A program made the translations under genes and the position numbers. A DNA stretch of 64,000 bases, taken from NCBI GenBank assembly GCA_009760855.2, contig WPIO01000084.1, forward strand, positions 56,001-120,000, read 5' to 3'. The notes beneath the pieces are model-generated. The model was given only the letters and a program-made list of their open reading frames with translations, searched no databases and was not told where the DNA came from. The stretch comes from Cristatella mucedo (lineage: Eukaryota > Bryozoa > Phylactolaemata > Cristatellidae). This document shows positions 46,690 to 57,800 of the stretch, piece after piece. The stretch's first letter is position 1, and each line of letters starts with the position of its first letter.

Positions 46690-47455
46690 AAGACCCTTAA
46701 CGGCTCTCAGGAATTTACAGGTAGAGGGGCCTTATTGTTGGTTTTCTGCAACTTTTGAGAGTCGCTTTGAACTTTGTCACCCCACTTACTTGATTCATTG
46801 GACCTGAACCATTGCATTCCATCACCAGTTATGCCTAAGCGAGATTCAAGACGCTCAAGAAGTATTTCGGGTTCACTAGTACCAAATGCTGCTGAAAGAT
46901 CAAGCAGAACAAGCAGAGAGACTTTATTGAAATCTTCATTCACGAAAAGGGCGGTATACACCCTAAAGCAATTCTGTGGAGTGATTAGCTTTAAACCCAG
47001 ACTAGAACTGACTTACTTGGTTTGAGGTCTCAATATAAGAGTTCAGTTCATCTGTCACAACTCTTTCTAGTGTCTTTGATAAGAAGGGGAAAAGGGAGAC
47101 GAGACGGAAGCTGCTCAAGCCTTTTTGGTCTAGCGATGCTTTCATAATTAATAGCATCACAGCTGGCTTTTTTAATGGGTAGGGACAGAAGCAGAGGCTA
47201 AGGACTGTGTTAGTTATGCATTGCAGCAGCAGGTCTAAGCATTTCACAAGTATGACACTTGGAATAGGGTCTACAGGACTATTAATCTTCTTTAACTGGG
47301 AGATGAATTTCAGGAAAACGCACTTGTAGCGTCCGTGAATGTAAGATTCGAGACTGTGCACGAAATCGACGGACATGAGTCCTGTGTTGATGTAATGGTT
47401 CATTTCATTGAACGACCACATCAGTGTTATAGTTTCGCGTTTCAATCCTATGCTC
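46690..47455 (-). mobile_element. R1-type LINE fragment, N-terminal RT region
   Basis: Minus-strand frames give DPIPSVILVKCLDLLLQCI, KASLDQKGLSSFRLVS and PFLSKTLERVV (47002-47445), then LVLLDLSAAF (motif A) and LESRLGITG (46707-46961). This is the RT part upstream of the 33 kb copy. Indels break it between the two frames. Confidence 0.8.
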
Positions 47456-47859
47456 TCTTACCACTAGGACCAACATCCACGTCAAAGTTAATCCTGAAGT
47501 AAATTTATTGCAATCATCTTTATATTTATATATGTCTACATATATCTGGTAAAATCACTATCTCTAGCGAATTCTGAGAGAACCGAAGAGCTCCAGACCT
47601 CAACTTTCTGGCCTTCGAAAGTGTTTTTACATTGATAGATTAATAATGACGTGCTGAGTACAATTCGCGTGGCAGCAGTGTGCCCTGAAAATTAACTGCA
47701 GTCGGCGCTGACACTCTCATCTTTCTCGCGGACTTTTCTCGTCTGAGGTAAGACTACAGTGTCATCCATGTCCTAGCCTGTCGTCAGATTATTTTCATGT
47801 AGAGCTAACCTTTGACTTAGACCCCTAATGATTTATCTCGGCATGCCTTATTCAATACC

Positions 47860-47957
47860 ATCGAGCCTCGAACTCACTTCCGACTTGCCTCGCAACATGC
47901 CCTGACTTCACCATATTTAAAAAGACTCTAAAAACGCATATATTTATCACAGCATTT
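47860..47957 (+). mobile_element. R1 LINE fragment, ORF2 end
   Basis: cctcgaactcacttccgac, then ttaaaaagactctaaaaacgc code for the SNSLPT and FKKTLKTH ending of R1. It is cut off by the R2 copy that follows. Confidence 0.6.
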
Positions 47958-48615
47958 AATTTAATGTATCTCCGTCTGTAACTCCACAAAGCCACAAAGA
48001 CTATGTAGGTGTAGGCAGGAGAGCTTTGTATGGCCCACTCACAGCCTAAGCAGCTTTCAGTACGCAATCTGTTGCTAACAGATCGTATATCACGCAACAA
48101 AGAGAAAGCGGGAAGCATAGCCGAGTCGGGAAGCAGTTGAGGTAGTGAGTAGCATGGAAGTACCAGCTCAGGACTGTCGGAAAGGATGAGCCATAGTCTG
48201 CAAAAGGAGAGTAGTTGTCGTTGCGTAAGAATCATTGAAGCGAATTCCACAGTCTATGACCTGCAGAGCTAAAGCTACCGTAGCCAATTGTCTTTAAGCG
48301 GAGGAATGGAGCAGCTAATTCATTGTCCATACAGGACCAGTGGGCACGAGGAGGCTGAAACTGGTGCAGCCGTTCAGCTAAGTTATTGAATTTGTGCTGG
48401 AAGTCGCTCACAGCAAAATATCGAGTCAACAATTCGGCAGGAAGTATATTAATGCGCAAAGGAAGCCTCGAGAAAGCTCCTGACAGTCATGGCCGATCCT
48501 AGCTGGATAATGCCAAGGAGTGTATCATTGGTTCCGCTGTTCTTCTATATTGACTTCCGCCGGCTAAGTAGGCTATAGCAGTATAGGGGACCCAACATCC
48601 TTTCTTCCCTTGAGG
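47956..48615 (-). mobile_element. R2 LINE, extended 3' portion
   Basis: R2 terminus and LWNSLQ coding end, continuing upstream into LAERLHQFQPPRAHWSC and RINILPAELLTRYFAVSD (48232-48459). It is the longest R2 copy in the window, and is frameshifted. Confidence 0.75.
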
Positions 48616-48673
48616 AGCCAACTGAGTATCAGTCGGTTTCCCAAAGGATAGACAAATAAGCGAGAAGCACTAT

Positions 48674-49590
48674 ATGGCACGAAATGGCAAGCAAACGGAA
48701 TTAACAAGAAAGCATGCATTGGCGCGTGCCTCCTCTCTCTGCGGCGCGGGTTTCGAATGTCTCCGTTGCATTGCCGCTTTTACGTCATTGGCTCTACTCC
48801 TCACAGTAGTTATGCTGGCAGCACTAACCAGCGTCATAGCAGCGCCGACCGGCTTCGTAGCATTGCCGACTAGCATCGTAGCTACACATCCCGGGGTTGA
48901 TGTAGCAGCACTGACCGTCGTAGCAGCACTAGCCGTAGCAGCCGCGCTGACCGGTGTTGCAGCACTGACTGTAGTCACATCACTAACCGTCATAGCACCT
49001 GGCGGCATCTCAGGGCTCGTCATCGTCAAAGCGCTGACCATAGTCGTAGCCGTCTCGGTTCCGTCAACGCCCCGTCTCGGTGACTTCTTCGGTAACCTTC
49101 ACCACTGCTGTTCTCGCGCGGACCTCAATTTTCGTTGGCAACGAGCAGTTCACGGACCAGCGTCGTCCGTGCAGCCACCTCGTGGGTCGGTGCCATCTTG
49201 TTCGCCTTCTTGTGGATCGCCGTCTCGTGGACCAGTAGCACTTCGTTGGAAACATCCTCTGCCTCCTCGAGTGCCGCCGACTCAGTGGCCATTACTTCAA
49301 AGGCAACCACAGGCTACTCTTCCACAGTCACTGCCACCTGCTGCAGCTCTAGACTCGTTGCGGCAGGCACTTGTGGCACAGACATTTTAGATAGCAAAAA
49401 AAGTGTCTCCTTACTTGAGTTAGTTTCAAAGCTAGTTCAGATGCGGCCTGAGCAGGAGCATCCACCGCATATGCAGCAAACATCAGACACAGAGAGAGAG
49501 AATACAAGAATTCTGCTGAAAGTGCAGCAAGGTCCTGTAGCTGAAGTTCCGTCGGCTTGTGCTGAGCTACCTTTACCTTGAGCGTGGAAT
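48674..49590. other. Low-complexity coding-like segment with GTAGCAGCACTGACC repeats
   Basis: An irregular 18-21-bp repeat (units like gtagcagcactgaccgtc) runs through about 48800-49060 and keeps frames open on both strands. Plus encodes Ala/Val/Leu/Thr-rich sequence (48674-49390), minus encodes TVSAAT-type repeats (48670-49041). Either strand could be coding. The frames that follow (49125-49310 minus, acidic; 49135-49581 plus) have no known domain. No splice evidence decides between them. Confidence 0.35.
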
Positions 49591-49785
49591 ACTCTTAACC
49601 GGAAGGATACTTATGAGGATGGCCTTTCGTTGGAAATCTTCGGAAATATGTTCCTCAAGGCACATCCTCGCGGCAATTTAAACTTAGTCTGCGTACGTCT
49701 GCTCCCCAGACGCTGTCGGAGCTCATGTATCCGATTCTGCCGTACTATTCTCAGCGTGTCATTCAAATCCTATCCTCGTCGCCAC

Positions 49786-50010
49786 TGTTGGATTTGTGTG
49801 GGCTGCTTCGCACAGCAAAATATCGAGTCAACAATACGGTGGGCAGTATATTAATGTAAAAAGGAAGTCACGAGAAAGCTCCTGGCCACCATGGCTGATA
49901 GTGGCCCGGAGAATGCCAAAGATTATATTAGTGGGTCGCTCTTCTTCTACGTTGACTTCCACCTACGTGGTAGGCTATAGCGGTTCAGCTGACCCAACAT
50001 TGGTATTTAG
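49786..50010 (-). mobile_element. R2 LINE internal fragment
   Basis: Matches 48385-48615 in the same orientation (cacagcaaaatatcgagtc, ggcagtatattaatg, cgagaaagctcctg). The two copies flank the 1.2-kb repeat-bearing segment. Confidence 0.7.
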
Positions 50011-50129
50011 GAGCCTAGCCGTGGCGGGCCATGTGGGTCAGCCTAAGAACTTTCCTCCGTATCTGTCGATCAACCGGAACCCATCCTAACTCTTTTAGCA
50101 GAGGAGACACGTGGCCAAACTTCCGGGAC

Positions 50130-50395
50130 TTGAAAAATAGCTTTGCAGCCACATTCATAGTCATTTGGCCCATTACATTCGTCCTATACGTGCCAATTCA
50201 TGCTTGCACTGTGCATGCTGCCGCTAACGATATTTGTATGCTGACAAGGTGCATATACCCTAACTATTTTGAGCTTGTTGTCAGTAAGCGTGCTACTACT
50301 AGCCATTCGATCGTGCTTCTTTAGCAGCAAATGTAAAGTATCTAGAAAGATATTGAGTTCTCTGAGGGGCTATGCAAAATGTATAAAAATAGTGT
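50130..50395 (+). mobile_element. R1 LINE 3' end
   Basis: gtgcatgctgccgctaacg, gccattcgatcgtgcttc and gatattgagttctctgagg match the R1 UTR and terminus. Confidence 0.7.
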
Positions 50396-50399
50396 AGCC

Positions 50400-51600
50400 T
50401 CTGTAAACACTAATAGTAGCTCCATTAGGAATCGAAATGAAATTTTCACTTGAAGGCGAGTGGTCTTCTAGAGCGCTCTTCACCACCATCAAGGTAATGG
50501 CAACCCTGTTTTCGATAGCCTAAATCTCTTCATCAAAGACATGCAACGAGGACCCCAACACAGTGCGCCTTCGATCTTAGCTGCCAAGAAGCTGTCTTCG
50601 TAAATGGTCAAATTGGTTCGCGTGAAAGTGCTGAAAACTGACTCTCACTTCAGCACCAGCATTCAAGTTATATATATTTATTTATATAAGTTTACAAGCT
50701 GAAAAGTAACAGCCGCATGTTGGATTGGATTGAAAGGTAGTATCCGACTAGTGGTAAGAAAAAATTAGCCATTTTTTTCTCAATGGTAATGTATCAGCTG
50801 ATTTTTACCACCAATGAGTTATTACTAGCCTATCAACCACAATTGCCGTAGAGCCGCTTCGATAGTAGCACACTATTATCTGAGTTCTGCCCGCGCTCGG
50901 CCTGGCTAGTCAGGTCATTGAATCACTTTCGGCTAAATCTCTCCAAATTGATATTGCATGCAGTGTATAGTGAGCTAAAAAGAAAATGGCTGTTTTTTAT
51001 TGAAAAATAAAGAACCTCGACATTACAGCCTCACCGAAAATGGCTGCATAGTATAAACCGCACACGATTCGAAAGAAATGGCCCTACCAAGGCCTCCTGC
51101 TAGAAGGAGAGCAACATCGCGGCTAGGACCTTGAGGATAGCTGAAGTTAGCGCATTGATGAAGGGCTGCGGCTAATGATCCTTTGGATGGTCTTGCGGAA
51201 GTTTTAACTAGAAGCTGAGCATTGTGGCTTCACATTGTTTGGAACAAGATTTGGAGAGAACGAGTTTCTGTCTCGCTGTGGTGATTGTAAGTTCACATGA
51301 TAACCTAAAACGATTATTGCTAGTGTTAGACAACACTGTCTTTGGAATTTGCATGCAATATTCAGCAATATTTCTATTAAAGCCAGACTTTGAATATGTT
51401 CGAGGTTTTATTAAAAATTAAAACTTTTTCTTAAGATTTGTCTTAATCACGATAGCTTTCCACCAAAAAAGGAACACGATGGTTGGAGAGTGCAGAAGGG
51501 CGTCATTTGTTCTGCAAGCGGTCCTAATAGCCGCTAACGCTCTTGTGCCGCTATACAAATGAGAGCGTTAAATCGCCATGCTGGTTTGGTTTCATGGTGT
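50400..51600. other. Intergenic, nothing supported
   Basis: Only the S1-type end block gccgctatacaaatgag near 51548 is recognisable. Confidence 0.35.
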
Positions 51601-51609
51601 TCGACGCTA

Positions 51610-51800
51610 CCGAGGTCAAGATGAATTCAGTGGCGAAGGTCTTAGGCTCTAGCCCGTGGCACATGTGAAGTTAATATTAATAATAATAACAATATAAATA
51701 ATATTAATAAGTAGAGGTGAAGTTCTCTTGGGGCACTAAACAAAAAAATTATACATTTTTTATTCCCGTAGGACGCTATATAAGTAAATTTTAAGTATTT
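51610..51800 (+). mobile_element. S2 SINE-like element, copy
   Basis: gctctagcccgtggcacatg, gaagttctcttggggcac and cgctatataagtaaatttt match S2. An AATAATAAC run lies in the middle. Confidence 0.5.
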
Positions 51801-51809
51801 GATTTGTAT

Positions 51810-53735
51810 AGTCATATTAAAATGTATAACCAACAGCTGCGCAAGAAATGCATCTGAACTCAGTCTCTAGAGGCTTTAAAGACGGCACGTCTGCGCACAG
51901 GTTCGGTATGACCGTGTAAGTCAATTAATGAAGGCCAGAGAAACAGCACTGCTTTTGTGAGCGTTCTGCTCGCTTAAATATGGTGCAACAGGTAGGCAAG
52001 TGAAATGGTGCATTTTGGTACTTGTGGTTGAAGTCAAAACCCTCGCTTTAAACAGCACAGCAAATGGAAGAGATATTTGAATGGGAAAAAGGGTGAGCCG
52101 AAGTCGCTGTGAATCCGTGCGATTTTTGTGCTAGAAGTTGGCTTCTTTGAGAATAAATAAGCCGGTAGTCCTTTAAATAAACCCTTCGTAAACTTACCTG
52201 TATCCATTTGCAGCCAAGCGCGGCCGCATTGTCGATCTTTTGCCAGCTTTGTTAATTCATGCACGATGAAAGCTCCCACATGACAATGCAGAGGCACCTA
52301 GACAGCCTGCTCATCTTTAGCGAAATTGAGATGTGTCGATGTACTCGTAATGTGGCCCATAATTGGAACGCGTAGCTCGTCTTCGTTAGGACCCTTTACG
52401 CCTGGCATGGACGATCGGGTCACGAGCAGCGGAGCGCTACGCTCAATCCAGTCGGCCACAGTCTCGGATGTCTACGTCCAGCCCTGCGTCTGCAGCTAGT
52501 TTTTGAGTCACACGAGCTGACTGCAGCCACGGGCACACATTGCAACAGAACACAGAAAGGCTTCCTCGCTCGCTCACGAAATGTGTGAGTGATTTTGTGA
52601 AAGGAAAAATACCACAGGAGCTGAGACCAACAGGTATGCCAATTCAAGATAGTGCTAAGATGACAGCCTTCAGCATGAGTTGTCCGGATACAATTGAATA
52701 GACCAGAGAGGTATACCTACCCTTTCTTTAAGCGCGAAGTAGTCAGTGAGTGCGACTCATTTAGGCAACAGCCTCGCACCGTTTGTATTACTCTAAAAGA
52801 CAATAAGTGAGCATCTAGAAAGACGATGAGATTAAGCGACCATTGGGGTTAGTGAAGGAAACCGGGTCCGAAGTTTATTTTATCCTCAAAGCCAGCTTTC
52901 TTACCGGGTTCAGATAAAATAGTCGCCCAGTCAAGGTATCGGCTGAGACAAGCAACAAAATTTCAGCTGCGTCAGGCGCTTCCGGGGGCAAGGGCCTGTC
53001 AGTCGCTGAGTAGCCAGGCAATAGCCTTGCTTTGGGAATGGCTTTCAAAGGTAGTCTTCTATAGCCGATTGGATTGGAGACAGATAGGAAAGACTTCTGC
53101 GCCAAAAAGCAGAGATAATTACAGTAGCCAACTATTTAAAATCCTGGGTGCACGCAAGATAATGGTGCGCCAGTCACTTCCGGTCGTCCTGGTGACGTTG
53201 GCCGGGATGCGGACGTTGGACCTGCCACGACTTAGTATGCATTTAACTCACAGCAATAAGAAGCGATAGATCCCACTTAGAGCTGCTTACCAGTGGGTAC
53301 GACCAAGTTTCCCTTGACACAGTTTCAATAACGACCTTGAAAATAGCTATTGAATCGATTACTAAGCGACAAAGATCCGTGTGGCCCGAAGCACGGGGCT
53401 CTTTTCACAATGACTGTAGAAGGACTCTTTTATTCTGATAGAAAATGGAGAGGCAGAGGCCGGAAAAGATACAAGCTTCACTAGGTTGTTACTATCAGTC
53501 ACATTTTGATGAGGGAATTGCTAGCTTATATATGGATTCTTATTTACTAATTCATGAGCAAGTATTTATGACCCTCCTCTGCTCTACCTTCTTACTCACG
53601 CTGTCCTCTCTATTCCTCTCGCCTTGTATCCGTCTGCTTTTTGCCCCTTCCTCTATCTCTTTCATACTGCTTTCGTTTCTCCCGTCTCTCTATTTCTACA
53701 ATTATGTCTGTCACTTTCTTTTCCTTCGTACCACG
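51810..53735. other. Intergenic, nothing supported
   Basis: No domain, splice-bounded exon or repeat recognised. Confidence 0.35.
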
Positions 53736-53738
53736 CTA

Positions 53739-53748
53739 GCTCTCTCTT

Positions 53749-53811
<63 letters not shown>

Positions 53812-53875
53812 CCATTCTTGCATTCTGCTCTTCTCTCTCTCTCTCTCTCTCTCGCTCTCTCGTTCTCTCTCTCTT

Positions 53876-53914
<39 letters not shown>

Positions 53915-54155
53915 CACTCTCTCTTGTGATACGATTTTGTTCGTCTCTCTATCGCTATTTATCTCTGATATCCTCTGCCCCATACTCAAACTGTTTCTCT
54001 TCTCTCTCTCTCTCTCTCTCGCTCTCTCGTTCTCTCTCTCTTTCGCTCTCTCTCTCTCTCTCTCTCTACCACTCTCTTGTGATACGTTTTGTTCGTCTCT
54101 CTATCGCTATTTATCTCTGATATCCTCTGCCCCATACTCAAACTGTTTCTCTTTC
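53739..54155. repeat. TC-rich microsatellite block with a 152-bp tandem duplication
   Basis: The gtgatacg...gttcgtctctctatcgc...actgtttctct stretch at 53926-54001 recurs at 54078-54152, each copy preceded by TC arrays. The 321-codon Ser/Leu frame across it is an artefact of the repeat. Confidence 0.9.
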
Positions 54156-54159
54156 TCAC

Positions 54160-54545
54160 CCTCGCTCCGTCCTTCTCTATCTCCAAGCCTAACTCTCTTC
54201 CTCTCACACTTCCCTCTTTACTTTTTTTTCACTCCCTACTTCCCTAGGATCCCCTCCGTCTCTTACTCATTTGCACATTCAATGCCTCTCAGCTTCAGGA
54301 AGGAAAGGAGAAAATTGGTAATCGTCAGGAGCAGCTCCTGGACATTGAGGGAACTGTCTCGGTCCTGCTTCCATAGACCAGCGGCCGAAGCAGATCAAAA
54401 CGCTGAGTGACGTTGCATTTTTACTTAAGCAGGACGCTCCCAGCTAAGTGATTTAGTTAGGCGAAGGCAGCCTCTGCAGTCGGAATAGATTACACGTGCG
54501 AAATCTGACTCTCTTCGAGCCGGCGGAGCTGGCCTGGATATAGAA
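54160..54545. other. Upstream region of locus C
   Basis: C/T-rich at the start, then ordinary sequence. No supported feature before the TATA box. Confidence 0.35.
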
Positions 54546-54562
54546 GCCATCGGGCGCCCTGG

Positions 54563-54568
54563 TATAAG
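54563..54568 (+). promoter_or_regulatory. TATA-like box of locus C
   Basis: TATAAG 76 nt before the start codon. TATAAGCG is identical to the locus A box. Confidence 0.45.
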
Positions 54569-54638
54569 CGGCTGCAAGATCGGTGGCTGAAAAGACTCGA
54601 TCCAGCAGCCAAAGCCGAGCCTGCACGCACGTCGGAAT

Positions 54639-54883
54639 ATGCCTCAGACAGCTGTGCTGTCATGGCTCCTTATTGCGTCTATCATTGCCGTGCTGGGAGC
54701 AGCTGGTGAGAAGCGATCCCAGCCAGTGCACATTGCTACCGCACCAGAAACTTATGCAGCGACCGCCGGGCAGGGATACCGGACGAAGCTTAAGGTGGCC
54801 AGTGCTTTGAATAACGGCGTGCCACCGAATCCTGGAGCAACAAGAACTGGACCCTGCGACCCAGCTCTGAATAATACTAGCTG
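54639..54883 (+). CDS. Locus C exon A1: signal peptide, linker, GPC
   Basis: Starts MPQTAVLSWLLIASIIAVLG, a signal peptide, followed by GEKRSQ. The linker is poorer in basic residues than that of locus B. It ends GPCDPALNNTSW, split in Trp before GTGAAT (phase 2). The C1-C2 spacing is 12. Confidence 0.75.
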
Positions 54884-57800
54884 GTGAATAGCGCTCGTTA
54901 AGGCTGCCGGCGTATTTTGATCGCCAGCGCCTGCTTGCTCCACTCTGTGCTCTGTGCTCTGTTCCTGTTCCGCACTGTTCTGCTCTGTTCTTTCTCAGCT
55001 CTTGCCATCGCAAGCCATTTAAATCATAGGTTTGATGGATGCAACACGTGTATATGCAATGATGGAGTCTTAGCCGTTTGCACGCTCAAATACTGCTCTG
55101 AAAACTATCACATGTCTATGGGCTGTCCGGCCGGGATGAATCCAGGAGACACTTGGTAAGCTTCTTATACAACTCACTAGCAGTGCTGGGCTGTTGCTAA
55201 TTGCCTAATTGCGCAGCTATTTAAATTAACAGATGGCTGCAACTTCTGGCCTGTCTACGGGTTTCCCGCCGAAGCCATTGCTTGAGCAACCTGCACTTGC
55301 TTGGCACCAATTTCGCTTGCGTGTCTAGACGGCAGCCGATTTAGGAAAACAGGCTCACGATATTCTTAAGCACTTGGAGCAGTTGGATTTTGTGCTCGGT
55401 GTTTTCAGGTTTGTTTACTGCAACAAGTTTACCTGCAGCTCCCCGTTGACAGGCGTCTTCGTTACCATTAGGACACTGAATGGCCATTGTTGGGACACTC
55501 CTAAGCAGCAGACGGTGAGACACCACCTATTGGCACAGTGGCGAATAAACGGCGAACTGTCAGCTTTGAATTGTCGTGGCTCTCAGATCATGGTTGCAGT
55601 TGTGACTCAAGACGCTTGGCTTTCAAAATATCGCTGACGTTTTTCTGTTTCTTTCTTATTCCCCATCGCATTCATTCGAAACAAGCTTAGTGTCAATCTG
55701 CAATGAATGTGTATTTTGCTAGGCAACTTCGAAAGCTATGCTAGTGGTTTTTAGGCCAGACTTCAACTCGCCCCATCCTACGCGAGAAAAAAAGCTGCCA
55801 GCGCATCCGCTCTGATGGCTGTAACAGCTGGACCGTGTGCCAATAGGGATTTCTGGTGAGGGAGCATGCGTGTCAGCTGGCTGGGCAGCCCGATTTGCGA
55901 GTCGCCGCAAGAATTTAGCATAGGCTGAGTGGCCATGCTAATGCCTTGTTGGAGCTTTATGCCAAGCACCAAAACTTGAGATTGCACGCCTAAGGTTCTC
56001 GTCTGTGGAAAGTCTGTCGGACTTTCGGGATATAACTTGGCAACTGACCACCTTTTCGGCATGTGACCACTTGATGGCAGAGAGTGATGCTTGATGCTCG
56101 GTGAATAACCAACGCATTACCGATCTGGAGGCGGCCATTTTTCCGTGCTTGCAGGTTTGACGGCTGTAACAATTGTCGGTGCCGGAGAGGCGAGCCTGTC
56201 CTCTGCACAAGGAGGGCCTGCTATGACAATGAGCTGGTGATCGCAGGTTGTCCATCCGGAAAGCAGGCCGGTGACTCCTGGTAAAGCTACTAGCTCTCGT
56301 GGAGCCTCGTGACGATTCACCTTAGTGGTGGCAGTAAAGCATTCTGGCATATCTTTGGAGACCAGTCACTTTGCTAGTCCTTTTCTTTCCTAGCCCCAGT
56401 GTCTATAAGTGACACGGTTTCATCATGAAAGTGTGGCAGTTCAGGGGAAGCACTTTACCCACTGATTTCAGCAGTCACTACCGGTCTGGTTGGTTAAGTT
56501 CTAGCGCCTCCGATTCTCCTTGTTTAAACCCTCTATTCGATTTGTGCTTTTCATTTCTCCGTCTTGGTCACAAAAGTACGTTTGCTGCTAAATAGCCAGC
56601 GCTCCATTTCAAAAATCTGTGCTACCACTTCCACTTCAATTATAATAACAATAACCCTTTTGCAAAAGCCCCCGATAGAACTGAATCTCTGTCCGTGCGC
56701 TTTAAAACTCGCTGCAGGATAGCAAGCCGCTTGTGAGAAAGGACGTTTGGTTAATAACACCCACTCAATCTTACATAGGTAAGCGCTCAAAGTAAGCACG
56801 GGGAAAGCGGGAAGCCTACTGGGTCGTTGTGAAAGCTGAACGGAAAACATGCGCGTCTTCGCAGATCTATATGTCGAGGATCCCACCACCTACCAACTGC
56901 CATGCAAGGTTATCCCGTGCAGCCAAGTTCACTCTCAATTTTCGCCTCTATATTGGCCCGTAATTCAATGTGATCCCAATTTTGTCCTAGCTAGTAGAAC
57001 CTAGCCACTAAGGACCTGATTCGTTCCCGTTTCTTTAAGTTACTAGCGCACGCTCTATTGTTGTGCTCTGAGTGGGTGATATTTAGCTCACCTCTAGCTT
57101 AACTCTTACTTAAAAAATATCTTAACCCATGGGTAAGATGCTCGCCCTGAATGATCCAGGTTGTGGTTTCGAGTCCTGCGCAAGGAAATCCTCGATATAC
57201 CACAACAAGCATGGTAATAGCTGCTAAGACCGAATGCTGCCATTTTGATTGATGTGGTTAATAATTTTTTCAATTCTTCTATTCAACTTACACTTCCGAT
57301 ATCGCATCCATGCTCAGTTCCTGTATGCTTCTGCCATATAAAGATGTGTTCCCGTATATAAACATATACCGCTTTTGTTATAACACTAGTATTTATACTA
57401 GTAACTCTCAGTACATGCTGGTCCTCATCCTCATGCCTGTGCAGTAAGACACTTACAATTTGTGCCAAATCTCTGCAGCTAAGCAATCTGTTAAGAACTT
57501 TGCAGCTGCCACATTATACCACTTAAAACCTACCTGCACTTTCTCCCAATTAAGCAACTCATCAAAATCAAGCTTCTCCATTCCCCTTCAAGTTTTTTTC
57601 ACTTCCTTATTCCAACAAGCTCCGACAAACCGTTTAGGTGTATCTCTAAAGAAACATTCAAAATCTTTCGAAACCGTACCTCTAATTCTTTTCAAGCTCG
57701 TAAATGCTGGAAATACCTTCCGAATTATGTCACGAAATCCAACGATTTCACGACATTAAGCAGACGCCAAGAACCAGCCTGTTCGGTTCAGAGCAATTTC

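Noticed and set aside
53445-54410. 321-codon Ser/Leu open frame
   Set aside because: Generated by TC repeats; no domain outside the low-complexity part.
55813-55845. Second reading of exon A2 of locus C as a broken B exon (DGCNSW in another frame)
   Set aside because: The frame stops at once, while the GPC-x-N-x-x-x-Trp reading has correct spacing, phase and donor.
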